Positions 37,271 to 50,108 of a stretch of 64,000 bases of DNA are shown here, one piece after another. The notes beneath the pieces are model-generated. The model worked only from the letters and a program-made list of their open reading frames with translations, was not told the DNA's origin and did no database searches. The position numbers and the translations under genes were made by a program. This stretch comes from Serripes groenlandicus (taxonomy: Eukaryota; Mollusca; Bivalvia; Cardiida; Cardiidae). The stretch covers positions 1-64,000 of the forward strand of contig JASEVX010000379.1 in the NCBI GenBank assembly GCA_031761405.1. Direction: 5' to 3'. Within the stretch, counting starts at the first letter, position 1; each line of letters starts with the position of its first letter.

Positions 37271-40200
37271 GTAAGAACCTTTATTTACGTGCAATTTAAC
37301 TATTTCCATTACATTGATGATAATTGACGCATTTGTAGCTGACGGTGTTTAAAAACGTCATTAGAAAAGAAGAAATTACTCATACCAGCGATGTTTTCCT
37401 TTCTTTTCTCTATCTTGCAATGTTTCATTTAACTAAAATACTGTTGAAATAGGCGTAAAACCCCATTCAAATTAAAAGCGTTTTACGATTTTCACTACAA
37501 AGTATGTCTACCTTCCGTTGTTTGCCCTCGCCCATCTCCCGATGGCCTTACACAATGTTTTAGTATATCAATACACATACTGATTGGACACAATAGCGCT
37601 TATTTACTTAAAAATAAATCAGTTCTTGAAAAAAATCCTTTTCAGATACAAAGCTGACTTTTACAGTTAAAGAGCATCATACCTTACTGGTACCTTGTAA
37701 CGCCACACACCACGAAGACATTGGAATATACTGGACCAATAACAAGACAACATTCTACCAGGCCGGAAGTAACCTTATGTTCACAGACATTACCAGGTTT
37801 AACTCTGGCGATTACATATGTCATGCATACAATACGTCATATCCGGGAGAAAACGAAACCAACAGCAACGTCACGGTTGAGGTGGTGACTGTTAACGTGC
37901 TTTGTAAGTTATCGTTTTAATGTAAACATTCCTTTGTGAAAAAAAGACAAATTACCTGCTTTAACCCTTTCCCACATACGCCAAGCCTCGGTAGCTCAGT
38001 CGGTATCCAGGGCTTGTGAGTTCGAATACCAGCTCGGCCAACATTCTTTGCGTCGTTTGACAAAAGTCATTATGACCCGCTTCATTTGTCTTCCATCAAT
38101 GGGCTAACAGTCTATGTGGAAAAGCAGCCAGTTGCTTGGAAGGATTGTTGTGTGGATTACTGGTGTGGGAAAGCCAGGAAACACATGAATAGGTGAACTA
38201 GCTGCCTTGATATGACTGAAAGATTGTTGAATACGGTGTTAAACCCCAATCAATCAAACCTTTCCCACATTCAACAAATCTGCAGCAGACGACTTTGAAA
38301 ACATAGTGACAAAAACTCTTGATCATGTAATCTACTGATATATTACCGTGCAAAACTTCAACTGAATATATTAATGCGGACTAAAAAACAAAGATACGTA
38401 CTGCATGGTTCGAAAATGTTGTTGAAAGTCGTGTATATCATGATAAGTACGAGGGGCTGAAGATTGTTGTCATTTTATATGCAAAACATTTTCAAGTCAT
38501 ACTGAAATACATACAATGCGAACCATATGTATCGATTCCAAGGCCCAACAATTCGAAAGTACACACAACCACGGCAGTTCTATAGTGGCTGATTGCGATG
38601 TCGATACTACTAATGCAATCTGGCGTATACTCGTGTTAGTGGGGGCGTTTATACGCCAACATTGCAACACGCAAGAACGACACATTGTATTGTCGTTGTG
38701 TTGGCGTGCTGGAAGGTTATAGGGTGCATTAAACGACAAAAGTCATATTTGATGTATTGGTGCATGTGTAGTATATATAATAATGATATATTGTAGTTGC
38801 TGCTGAGATTCCTGAATTCTCAGTATATCCTACTTCTATAAACGAAAACCAAACAGTTAATTTTACATTCAACATTGTGGGAAATCCCGGCCCTACATGG
38901 GAAATTCGAAATAACAACACAGGGAAGTCAAGATTTAGAGTAAAAAATCAAGCGGGAAATCATTATGTACATGGCAACCGTGTTAGATGTGGAGATACCG
39001 GATGGTTGGAAATCACGGGTTATAACAAGCTAAATAACGGCGTCAACGTGACACGTGGAGTGAATCTGACCGTGTTTTGTAAGTATTTATTGCTCTATCG
39101 GGAATTTACGCCGTTCATAACATTATTTCAGTTATATCACGACAATATTTGACTTATTCGTGCGGAGTACTAGGCTAGGAAATGTGACTTGCCCATGGGC
39201 ATTCTATCATGGCCGCCTCAATTGAGGATCGACCTCGGGACGCCAGGTTCCAAATCCCCGACGCTTAGCACGCTGCAACGGTGGATTCTGTTCTGTAAGT
39301 CAACAGCATTCAGAATAGAGGAACTCTAATCCTTTTGAATGCATGCAAGATCTTGCGTACGCGTATGGTGTAGTCCTTTCTGAACATAAATAACACTAAT
39401 ATTGGACAATGTAGATAAAAATTACACTTATCCAATGTCCAGGTTGATATTTGTTTACAGTGGTTGCAAAGGCTACGAAAAGTCATGCATTACAAGAGAT
39501 GAAAATGTCCTTTGAAACAGAACATGGTAATATGCGATGTAACTGTAGCATTTTAGATCCAATCACATAGTACATTGGCAATGTATTTGTAATTTTAATA
39601 ACTTTGTTTGAATTTGATCATATTTGATTTAAGTTCTGTTTTACGCCGTTTGTGACGGTATTTAATTAACATCATTAGATGCCATTTGTAACGAATGACT
39701 ATTACCGGTATCATGTATGAATCAGTCGTCGTTTTGCAAGCCCCGCATATCTTATGCTGCTCTCACACAGTCCTGAATATCCTTGCGATTATGAAAATAT
39801 TATTTTTATTCGGGACTGTGTGAGAGCAGCATTAACGCAATGGACGCTCGTCGTTACTACCATTCCTAACTAGTCAGTTAACCCTTTTCCTCGCGCAGAT
39901 GCATTATTCGTCCCTGCATCAGATAATTAAAAAAATATTGTGACAAAAGGGGAAATTGTTTATGATGAACGATTTCTCCTTTTGCCTCAATGTGTTCAAC
40001 CATGTTCAATTATTTTACTTTCAGTTGCAGAGATATCCCATATGTTTGCCTATATGTTTATTAAGTCGTCTGCTGCATATGTATTGTATGTGGGAAAGGG
40101 TTAAGATAAGCCAGAGATACCGCTATCAAGCATGATCATCAATAATCTATTATATGAACCACATATCACACGAGAATCAAACTTCTGGACTTTTTGAAAT

Positions 40201-43200
40201 GTTTTAGTTGTATGACGGTTCAGATTTAAATATATGAGCATTGCTTTGTCTATACCAACCGTATGATACTTAATCATTAGAAATATTGGAAAACATGTCT
40301 CAGTTATAATGGAAGTGAAAAATTACAAGTTTACATTATATTGTATTATGGGCCGGTGGGCTTTATTTACTAATACAATCATTGTATTGTATTGCATTGT
40401 ATTGTGCCAATGTTGATCCTTATCAACCTCTACATGTGCGCAGAGTTATCAGGCTCTGAACTTTTGGACAAACAATCACAGAAGGCTTCGATATATTTAT
40501 CACAAACATTGTTAAATAGGATTCGATAGCAATGATACGAGACTAACCATTATATAGTACCGTAATAAGTACGCTAGATTTGGTATTCCTTGACCAAAGC
40601 TCAAATGCACTTATAATATCTTTTGGTGATATTGATGTCACTTAATATTCTAGAGATTTAAATAATGTTTAAATGCCTTAATGGGTACCAGGAAAGACCC
40701 TGTTAAATCTGCGCAGTGGCGCCACAGACTGATATGTGTATTCATTGATCGAAAAATTCCCGAAAGTTAGTTTTTAAATGTGGAGACACATTACATTTTT
40801 TACAAGGTAAGGACGTTTGTTCTAGTTATAAATATTATATATATATTATACAGGTTCACCGAGACCCGATCCATCTGTGCAATATAACACAACAGCCTCC
40901 TCTCATGTCGGAGCCTCGGCACATTTCTTTGTAAACGTGGTCGGCTACCCATATCCGTCGTACCAATGGTCACGCGACGATGGTAAGCCAATGTCGCATT
41001 GGATACAAACAGATTCCCAAACATCTTCTATGCTGAGCCTGTCGAATCTAACAGCAGACGACTTTAGGACATACATGTTGACAATGAACAACACGATGGG
41101 AACTAGATCAGTGCCGTTTCAACTAAAGGCATATGGTGAGTTTGTACTACAACCATGTGTAGAGAGACTGTTTCACGAATTTGGATCTGAAACAAGTATA
41201 TATTCGCAAAAGTGTTTTTCCAAATACACGTATTCTCCATGTTAATTGAATTGTCGCGGCCACGTTACTGAAAGGTCAGTGAACGTTCCATAAACATATA
41301 TCCATATGTAATTTGATCCTGTTACATGTTCATCACGTGTTGTTTTAGTGAAAGTGTCCATGCGTATAGACAGATAAGTAAACATTGTTAATACAGTGTT
41401 GAGCATTGGTTTAGGGTTATGCTTCGCAGAATGATGCCCGGCTCCTTATATAATGAGCCGTCCCGCGACAAAACCAACATTGTGAACTCTGCGTAAAGTA
41501 TCGACCTTGATCAGCCTAAGCATGCCGCACAGGCTAACCCGGGCAGACACGTTTCGCCTTCTGTGTATTTTCTGTTTCAGGAATCATTACTCTATACCTC
41601 TGAGTCGGAATGCGTCGGCCCAGATCAGTCTGCTCGGACTGCACAGGCTGATCTGGGTCGATACATTATGTATCTCATTATGTATTCTCACGGAAAGGCT
41701 CATAGTATTGCTGCATAGATACCGCTACATGAAACATCAATGAATGATATTCAAATGTATATTATTTTGTAAATAATTCCAATTTGTAAAATTAAAAAAG
41801 TCCATCTAGACAGACACCACTGCATACCTCTTCTAAAAGAAATGGAAAAATAAGAAACCTCTAAGAAAAAACAAATCGACATTTTAGGTAGACCAGAAAG
41901 GCCATATGAACTGAGGTTAACGGATGTCACTTACGACAGTGTCAGGTTGCTATGGAGATCAGGATTCGATATGGGCTCCAGACAACACTTCTTGATGATG
42001 AAACTTGTCGGAAACACATTTACGCAGGTCAGTTACTAGCTTTACTAAAGCATATTCGAGCTACCGTCCACGAAAAGTCATGATTGTGTCTGTGAACCAA
42101 GTCAGTCTGATCAAATTGTCAGTGTCCAGACACCATTCGTGACGAGTTAACCAGACTTTACACTGGTCGCAATTTACCAAAGAAGTATATTTGTAACGCA
42201 GAACTTATTTCTTTTGAGATCACTTGTGAGCCATGAGTAATATCATTTGCAATATTATATCATTTAGGGCGACAAGGGTTGCACTTGTTATGTAATAATA
42301 CTTCTTGATGATTATTCAATCTGATGACCAATCAACTTATCAAAGGTCCGGTTATTTGCAATCCTGAAGGTCACGTGACCTCATTGGCTATGCACGCATC
42401 GGTATTTGTTTCTGTCATATTTCCTTTAAGCTGTACTTTAAACACAGGCACACACGTTCGATTAATTTTTTTAAATACTTTGGTTGTTGGTGGAAAACAC
42501 GCGTTTGACGTAAAAGAACGTATGTTTAATAATCGAATTATATCTGTATATTGAGAGGTCGTTAGTTACCACGTGTTTGGTAATACTATGATAGACTAAC
42601 CCAGTAAGCTTACCTTTTCATATGTTTAAGCTAATACACATACAACTGAGGTAGTACAAGCGTGCCCATCTAATGATCCATTTCTACGAATTATTTACCT
42701 TTCTATAACCATATTATAAATATTTAATTAGGAACGACTAATTACATTCGTGTACATTATTTCAGATTCCAGGAGAAGCATATAGCGACTACAAGAACCA
42801 TGGTGTAGACCAGGAGTGGACCTATACTGTTAACAACCTGGACAGTATTACCGAGTATAACTTCTCGGTAATGGCAGAGAACGATGATAGCTTTGTGTCA
42901 TTACTCGCTCCTATTCCGGTACATTTTAAAACAAAAGGTAAGGAAGTATTTTATTTGAGATGTGCTCTGTGAGTAACCAACCTCATCATATTTGTTTACC
43001 AGTGCAGATGCAGATCGAACTGTAGCTTAATATGGATCTACACTGTTCGTAGTTTAATATTAGAAAACTTTAGAAACAAATCTGAAACCATAATATATCA
43101 AGATCCGATATAATGGACTTGAGATAGAGATTTATCTTCAGTAATACTAACTCTACGGGATGGCTCTCCAGGAACGCCGATCATGCGCCGAATTCGGTTC

Positions 43201-46200
43201 CTGACATTCATATAAGCAATATTTACATGTAGTTCTAAGGTACTTAACCCATCCATATTGCAAATCTCAGTACCAGTTCAATGTCAATAGGTGGTTTTAA
43301 CCCACGTACGAACAAACTGCAGCATATGATTTAAAAAACTCCTTGGCAAATATATGGACATATCTATAAATGAATGTACGAGAGAAAGTTGATGCAACGC
43401 ATCAGTGTCGCCGGATATCCATAGTGCAGTTATGCATAACACTAACATTATAGTAGTTGAATAAACAGTTATCAACTGAGGGGCATATTGGAACATCAGG
43501 GTTGTGGTCAAGTGAAAATGTATCATAACTTGCATTGTTTTGTCAACGAAGTGAATGATAATTCAAGCCTTTCATTGTTTATGATCAATCTCCATTCCAA
43601 AGTAGGTTGACCATACACACAACCAACTAATTATTGATCATAAACAGTAATGGAAATGAGTAATCTTGCCAATCATTAGTCTTAGTATGTATACAGTGCT
43701 TTCATTAAGGAATAATTATAAGATTTGTGAATTCCACATACACTTTTCAAGATGTTTGTCAGAATATTTGAATTTTATTATCTTTCAATAAAACCACAAA
43801 ACAGACAATTTAGGATTTGCATGCAATAGCACGTCATTTTACCTTTCCTCTTTTAAAGTCAACAGTGAACACCTTTGCAGCAATCTACTTTTAAAACAAT
43901 GAGATAAGGGTTAAATCGCTGAAGACATGAGTTTTCTCTGTTCTCAAAATGATATTAGCTTAGCATCCTAATTATATCATACTTTAACAAATGTTGAAAT
44001 GTAGTCCAATATTTATAAATTAGACCACCTTCGAAATATAATATCAACTAAACAGTTAAATCTCATTGAAATTGTTGTATAATTTAAACTTAATTTCGAA
44101 CATAAACTTAGCCCTACAACATGTTAATTTATTTTAATTCTTTCCTTCCTTTTTTATAATGAAAACAACAAACTACTCATGTTTTAAAATTATATTATGA
44201 TGAGCGCCCTTGTGTCAATGATGCATAACAATATGCAGATCGGAAGCAATATGCCTTTAGGGAATTAAATGACACATTTAAAATTGTCAAGGACGAAATA
44301 ATTTTGTACGAAAGACCCGATTCTTTCTTATTCGCAGAGGTGTCGTTCTTGAAACTCTCTTTATAGGCAGAGAGTGTTCGTTCAAAGTCTTTTTTCCATT
44401 AAAACCAGTTTTATCTCGGTTTGTTCTTTTCTTCATTTGTTTCGAACCAAATAAACATTTTATATCACCTATAATTTACTATTTGTAAGTGAGTGTAAAG
44501 AGGGGCTCTCTGCAAAGGCGATTGATCTACACAGTTGGTATTCGCGAGTCACGCAGGTGAGCGTAAGTAAACAAATTAGACTGCGACGTAAAGGTTTGTA
44601 GTTATCGACTTTTGATTACATGTTATATAGTGTAAAATAAAGTATAACAGTCTAGCTTATAGGGACTGTTTTGTCTTCGTAATTAAAACAAAAAAACATA
44701 AATGCGAGTCAAAATAAAGAAACTGAAAATACCTAAAACATCGGAATATTTATTTCATTTTAGATGTGTCATTACTTAGTGTTTTTAAACAAACACAATT
44801 GTAATATGTTCAAGACATCTAAATGTGTTTCTTTCTAATAATAATCCCCCCTCCCATGTGATTTCAGAAAACCTATTAAAAATAGAAGTCGCGGGCTTCT
44901 GCCCGGCGACTAATTATCGTGAATAGAGTTGAAAACATAGTGACACAATAATCAATAATTATTTCTCATTATGATCAATGTTTCCTTTTATCACAATGAT
45001 TTAAAAAGAAATGAGTGCTACATATTGATCAGAAAGTGTCTGTATATTAAAAAGGGTAAATCATTGCTTTTTTGTTATCGTTCCCAAAGGTATTGCATTC
45101 ATGTTACCATGTCAGAGTTGTGACCACTTGACACTGATTATTCCAGTAGGCTTATCAACCTAGAGTGCTTTATTATACATGGCTGTCGAAAAGAGTAATA
45201 TGAGCCTTCCCGCGAGAAAACCAACATTGTGGACTCTGCGTAAAGTATTTACCCGGATCATCCTAAGCATGCCGCGCAGGCTTACACGGAGAGTCACTGT
45301 TTGCCTTCTTTGGATTTTCTGTTTCAGGAATCATTACTCTATACCTCTATCCCCCTGCGACGGAATTTGTCCGCCTGGACCAGTCTGCGCGGACTGCGCA
45401 GGCTGATCTGGTTCTATACATTACGCAGTGGCCATAATAATGGTTTTCTCGCGGGACGAGATTTGTTTAGTCTGCATGCTAATCATTTGTCGAAGTAAGA
45501 CTATTTCAAATTAGTTATTTGAATGCTTTGTGCCGTTTTCAACAGGGTTTCAGTTATATTACGGTATGTTCTAGATACTATAGGAAACCAGTATTACTAG
45601 TTGAAAGTCGTTGCTTTAAGCCGACTGGGTATCTGTCCCTTAGTGGATGCTCTAACCACTACAATTCGGAGGCAGTTTAAATAGAACTTAGAATGAGTAA
45701 TGTTGATAGATATCATATACACCATGTCAAACGTAAACGGACCTTCGCTTATTTTACAATGAATGGTTATTACCATCTATTTGATTACATATTCAATCGG
45801 TTTGAACCATAACCATTCTCATATGTCTTGGGTGTCTCGAAGTTCGTTATAGCAAGAAGTCAAATAATAAACACAATGACTAACTTTACCATTTTTCAGT
45901 TAATCCTTGGCTAAATAGAACAGATTCTCATCGGAATACAAAGATTTTTATTGGCTCGACGGTTGGCGGTCTTGTTTTCCTCGGTCTACTGGCTTTCCTA
46001 GTCTACTGGAAAAAATACATACCCACGCGATCATCTTGTAAGCAAATGCTTTTATAAATATTCTATATTGATTAATCAAAAAATATTTCGGGAAAGTACT
46101 TGTTAATCGATAAACCAGACCTAAACATTGCTGCAGTATAAAGCTGATGACTTGCTGTAACAGGTACTCTCAGATCGACCTTTGCATCACCCAATCAAAG

Positions 46201-47566
46201 TGTCGTCTTCGAAAGTGTTAAGTATAATCAGGGGAGAAGACCCATATTGATACACAAGATTAAGAAGCGCTGTTTTAATGTTCCGATAATATACAAACCA
46301 GGAAGAATGTAAATATTTAAAAGTAAAATGGCAATTCGAGACGACCTTTTATGCAGTGTCGTCCGATCCAATATACAGCGACGTATCGTAATCTAATTTC
46401 AATGAGATTGGGATGTTTAACCAGTACTAAACTAGGAAGTGTTGCCTTCATAAATGAACAGCACGGTGAGAGCCGTGAATAGAGATCTAACGAAGCCCGG
46501 TATTGAAGGATTCGTTTTATTATTTTCTCTGCCATTTTCAAAGGTTACTACAGTTAAAGCATGGCGCCAGTACACATATTCATGATCTCCGTGTGACAAC
46601 TAAATACTACAGAACCGTCGCGAACGGGTATCGAACCAGGGAACACGTGTCCTAAATCCCCTTTTTAAACGGTAGTTCAGTTACATCACTGCGACCAGTC
46701 CATCTGATCTGTAATTATTGACTGTCTCGGTTCTGTATACATGTACTACATAATATTGTTCCAACATAAACTAACTTACCAAAAGAATTCAAGAATGGCT
46801 AAAGCATCGTTACCGACTGAGCTATTGAGACGCGACAACATACTGCATTGCCCAAATCGGATTCAGACAATTCTAACAGTCCTGATATGACGCGTTTTGC
46901 AAACGGTATTAAAATAACATATCAGGGAAAAGGCTATAAAAAAAATATAGAAATTACCAGATATCGAGGGCTTGGCGTGAAACCGTTGTAACTAACAACT
47001 CTTGTTTAGGGTCAATTTTGATCCCTTTGTAAACAATGCAAATGTAGGTGCCATTGCTCAGAACGAGCAATGGCAGCTAACTTTCCATTTTTTACCAAGA
47101 AAAATGATTTATCGCTTTTTAAGATTTTATGGCGAGGTGATTAACATTTGTAAAAAAATACAAATTTTATTTACAACCGTTTTACGCCAAGCCCTTGATA
47201 TATTGTTTTCAGATAGTGTCTGTGTGAGCCTGTTGAGCATTTAGTATTTATTATATAGTCTAGTGCTTACTGCAACTGCTTCGAGATAAGATGGTCGAAG
47301 TTTCGAATTGAAATAGCGAAAGTGAGGTTTGTTCTGATATAACACGGTCTCCTGGTGCATGGTAAAAGAGGAAAAGTATTCACTGTCTTTCTATATGTTA
47401 TAAAGATTCCAAAGCATCGTCTGGCAAGAAATGTGACCGTACAAGTGTAACACCACTGTAAGATCTAATTATCTTACACAACTGAGACTGATCTCTAAAT
47501 AAATTCTTTATTACATAAATTTCGTGGATTTCAGATAACACCATGAAAGGTGACATGAAGACCTAA
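37183..47566 (+). CDS. Ig/FN3 type I membrane receptor, copy B (8 exons)
   Basis: Exons: 37183-37270, 37646-37903, 38797-39078, 40854-41135, 41888-42027, 42766-42937, 45900-46037, 47535-47566. Lengths equal those of copy A exon by exon, and the protein is again 463 residues. No stop or frameshift is seen, so this is an intact paralogue. The most diverged part against copy A is a patch of about 22 residues in Ig2. Introns are shorter than in copy A because the Ngaro and TRIM are absent, but they hold a SINE, a small MITE and a Helitron-like element of their own. Confidence 0.85.
37646..37903 (+). CDS. Copy B exon 2: Ig-like domain 1
   Basis: Keeps both canonical cysteines and the tryptophan. 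The usual aspartate before SGDYIC is asparagine here (RFNSGDYIC), which may weaken the typical salt bridge. Confidence 0.86.
37978..38258 (+). mobile_element. tRNA-derived SINE in intron 2 of copy B
   Basis: 281 bp. The tRNA-like head has an A box (GGTAGCTCAGTCGG) and a shortened body with a B-box-like GTTCGAATACC. The tail is AAACCCCAATCAATCAA. A 12-bp target duplication CCTTTCCCACAT is at 37966-37977 and 38259-38270. Copy A shows the empty site near 16376. Confidence 0.85.
38797..39078 (+). CDS. Copy B exon 3: Ig-like domain 2
   Basis: Same cysteine-poor Ig as in copy A. The middle stretch (KSRFRVKNQAGNHYVHGNRV) is strongly changed while both flanks are nearly identical. Confidence 0.82.
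39171..39287 (-). repeat. tRNA-like SINE fragment (copy B)
   Basis: Orthologue of 18066-18180; the minus-strand B box is slightly degraded (GGTCGATCC). Confidence 0.45.
39755..39841. mobile_element. 87-bp MITE with TTA target duplication (Harbinger-like)
   Basis: About 25-bp inverted repeats (TGCTGCTCTCACACAGTCC and its mirror) with TTA on both sides (39752-39754, 39842-39844). Copy C lacks it at the same point (58405). A TWA duplication is typical of PIF/Harbinger. Confidence 0.78.
40854..41135 (+). CDS. Copy B exon 4: Ig-like domain 3
   Basis: SYQWSRDDGKP and DDFRTYMLT are conserved, with no canonical cysteine pair. Acceptor TATACAG, donor ATATG/GTGAG. Confidence 0.84.
41453..41703. mobile_element. 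MITE (GAGCCGTCCCGC family)
   Basis: Left end ATGAGCCGTCCCGCGACAAA, right end degraded (CTCACGGAAAGGCTCAT). In intron 4 of copy B, slightly offset from the copies in A and C. Confidence 0.8.
41888..42027 (+). CDS. Copy B exon 5: FN3 domain, N-terminal half
   Basis: Open in the expected frame, with RPERPYELRLTDVTYDS and the FN3 tryptophan. Donor ACGCAG/GTCAG. Confidence 0.83.
42766..42937 (+). CDS. Copy B exon 6: FN3 domain, C-terminal half
   Basis: Contains NLDSITEYNFSVMAEN, the F-G part of FN3. The preceding intron is 738 bp and gives the empty site for the Ngaro. Confidence 0.84.
43379..44913 (+). mobile_element. Helitron-like non-autonomous element in intron 6 of copy B
   Basis: Starts CGAGAGAAAGTTGATGC with a small hairpin (TTGATGC-AAC-GCATCA) and GTCGCCGG. 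It ends with hairpin CGGGCTTCTGCCCG, CCGGCGAC and TAA. The host site is GAATGTA^TTATCG, exactly as in copy A (28220-28230), so insertion was between A and T without duplication. About 43682-44171 is extra sequence absent from the related segment at 33783-34195. Confidence 0.75.
45200..45460. mobile_element. MITE (GAGCCGTCCCGC family)
   Basis: Full-length copy with both terminal repeats, orthologous to 28512-28776. Confidence 0.83.
45900..46037 (+). CDS. Copy B exon 7: transmembrane segment
   Basis: The helix starts IFIGSTVGGLVF as in copy A. The stop-transfer end differs (KKYIPTRSS). Confidence 0.85.
47535..47566 (+). CDS. Copy B exon 8: short cytoplasmic end
   Basis: YNTMKGDMKT and stop at 47564-47566. 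Acceptor GGATTTCAG is conserved with copy A. Confidence 0.65.
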
Positions 47567-47778
47567 ACGTATATTGTCCGAACCAAACAGTCATCACTGA
47601 AGCCATCATGAAAATTAAGGAGAAGAAATGGAATAAAAAAACTTTTGATGTAAATCAAAATAAAATACAAAGAGCGGCGCTTAAGAAAAATAACAACATA
47701 AGGTATTTTGCAATCTGTTGAGACAAGATCGATCTGCACAATTCGCAAAATGGTCATCAAGTCATACAAGGATCGATT

Positions 47779-47997
47779 TGAGCCGTTCCACGACAAAACC
47801 AACATTGTGGACTCTGCGTACGATCCAGATAAGTCTAACCATGCCACACAGACTTACCCGGACTGACACTTTTCGGCTCATGTGGGTTTTCTGTTTCAGG
47901 AATCATTACTCTATACAATTTTTCCCTTGCGCTGGCTGATCTGGGTCGATACATTACGCAGAGTCCATAATGTTGGTTTTCAAGTGGAACGACTCAT
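47779..47997. mobile_element. MITE (GAGCCGTCCCGC family), shortened
   Basis: Orthologous to 31701-31845 but longer, just beyond the copy-B stop codon. Confidence 0.75.
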
Positions 47998-48446
47998 TTA
48001 CCTATTGCTAATTGTACAAGACAACAGTCAATATATGTACAGGATTAAGTGTATCCAGAATTGTCAGATTTGGATTTCCTGTGGCACGTACTGAATTATA
48101 TATTTTATTTTTGATCAATATGTTGTTAACCATTACATGCTATGAATGAAATAATACATTTAGTCAAAATAACGTTATCGTCATTCTTGTTTTGCAACAC
48201 AATTGTCCGCATGAACTATTTAAAAAAGAACCCCCAAAAAACTCTGCTGAACTGCCCAACCTCGGTGAAGCTGATTCAATAATAACACAAATGTTTTAAC
48301 CTCGGAGCCACAGCTTAACATTCCATCACAGACAGCATTCTTTGAAGCAATCAACACGCATAGTATAAATTACTGTAATTGTTAAATCTGTTTTTTTTTA
48401 TCGTTTTACTTCGCCGCTTCCAATAACGTTTTAGTTTTTATCACAG

Positions 48447-48668
48447 AGAACCTGGTTGAATCACGAGTCCTTCTTTACAAAGTACAAATCCGAATCCGTG
48501 CGAAATGTCATCGCTGAAACAAAAACGCCAAGGAGGATAGTCAAATCTAAATATTTCGAATGTCAAGAACGAGGGATGGAATCCGGAGTTAGTGCTCTCA
48601 TAGAATATATTCACCAAGTAAACGTGAGGTCCGCTCCGCTATACAATATGAATTTAATATATAAATAA
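48447..48668 (+). other. Conserved 3' block of Ig gene copy B (possible terminal exon or 3' UTR)
   Basis: Single-copy version of the block amplified behind copy A. It has a 70-codon open frame that does not join the upstream exons in phase and is interrupted in copy A. A truncated MITE begins directly after it. Confidence 0.5.
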
Positions 48669-48673
48669 GAAAT

Positions 48674-48870
48674 ATGAGCCGTCTCGCGAGAAAACCAACA
48701 TTATGGATGGACTCTGCTTAATGCACCCATCCACCCCGATCAGCTTGCGCAATCCGCGCAGGCTAATCAGGACCGACACCTTCCGCGCAAGGGGAATCAA
48801 TGTATAATGATTCCTGAAACAGAAAGCCCTCAGGAGACGAAAAGTGTCTGCCTTGGTTAGCCTGCGCGTA
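48674..48870. mobile_element. MITE (GAGCCGTCCCGC family), right end missing
   Basis: ATGAGCCGTCTCGCGAGAAA at left; it stops within the interior near GGTTAGCCTGCGCG. Confidence 0.72.
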
Positions 48871-49899
48871 TAAGCACAGTTTTTTCCTAGGACTATCAGA
48901 TAGTCGAACCTTGCGCATATCACATCTGTAAACTGATTCAGGTCCCGTCTACATTGATACACAGCGTAAACAACACAGATGAGTAACTACTCAGATGTTT
49001 TTTATTTCATTTATAGTTTTATATGTTTTATATAGTTGATATGTTTTAACCATTTTGATGGCTTTACTTGCCTGCGATGCACTAAGCCCTGACAGTAACA
49101 AAGTAGAAGTAGAAGTTAGCTGGTCTCTAAAGCATGAAAGGTTGGATGAGAGCGCCTCGTAACGTTACTGTATGGAAATAGTTCCGTACTTAGCATTACG
49201 TGGAAAAAATCTGAGTTCAATATCAATGCGTGCAATATCAACCCGTGCAATATCAACTGATATTGAATCCTTTTACCAAATGAAAATAGAAGGAACAATA
49301 TCAAAGTATACAATAAATACGGAATATTACGTTGCGGGAGCGATAAAAGGGTTCGTATTGCACTACAAGTAGCGTGGAAAAATTGATATCTTATGAGACC
49401 AAAAAATAAACACATTTATCATGCAATGAGCAGATTACGTGACGTATAACACTGGTATGATAAACCTTTTGTTTACATGTCTACTGGTATGATAAACTTT
49501 TTTATCATGCATTGTTTTTGGTTGATAAACTGCCTGCCTGATAAACTTAGCTTTATCAGTCACCTCATCATTATACATTTTGACCTTCACGGAACTACTT
49601 TCACGGGGTCATTTCCGGTTGTTTTGTTTACATTGGATACTACGAATACTACGTATTTTGATAAGTTGAAAACAAAACAAGGAAACAAAAAAAAGATTTA
49701 TGTGTTTTACTTTTATTTATTTTTATTAATAAAATCCTTTAATAAATTTTACTGTATTGAAATTTCTTATTGGAACGTCCTTCGGTTTATTTTCATATTA
49801 TTGCGCAACTTAAAATGGAGAGGCTCTGGACAGGTTTTTTGTCTCATTTTAATCAAATTAGACAGAAAAGCACATAAAAAATGTAAACATGATAAAAAG

Positions 49900-50036
49900 A
49901 ATACCATGCTAGTGTCTGATATTATAAAATTTATCAGGCTCGGCTGAAAAAAATGAAATCTCGGCGCAGCCTCGCTTTCATTTTTTTCTAAGCCTTGCCT
50001 GATAAATTTTATAATATCAGACACTAGCATGGTATT
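49900..50036. repeat. 137-bp hairpin with perfect 40-bp arms
   Basis: AATACCATGCTAGTGTCTGA and onward at 49900-49939 is perfectly mirrored at 49997-50036. The loop contains CTCGGCTG. Open frames on both strands here arise from the palindrome. Confidence 0.9.
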
Positions 50037-50108
50037 CTCTATATCTTTATCAGTCTACTTATTTTTAGAAATGACGTAATCGCTGGAACTACTTTTTCTG
50101 AAATATAA

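Noticed and set aside
48456..48668. 70-residue frame as cytoplasmic tail of copy B
   Set aside because: It cannot be joined in phase to the transmembrane or tail exon, and the matching frame in copy A has early stops.
49477..50030. Overlapping 156- and 87-residue frames on opposite strands
   Set aside because: Both cross the perfect 40-bp palindrome, which explains their shared residues; no domain recognised.
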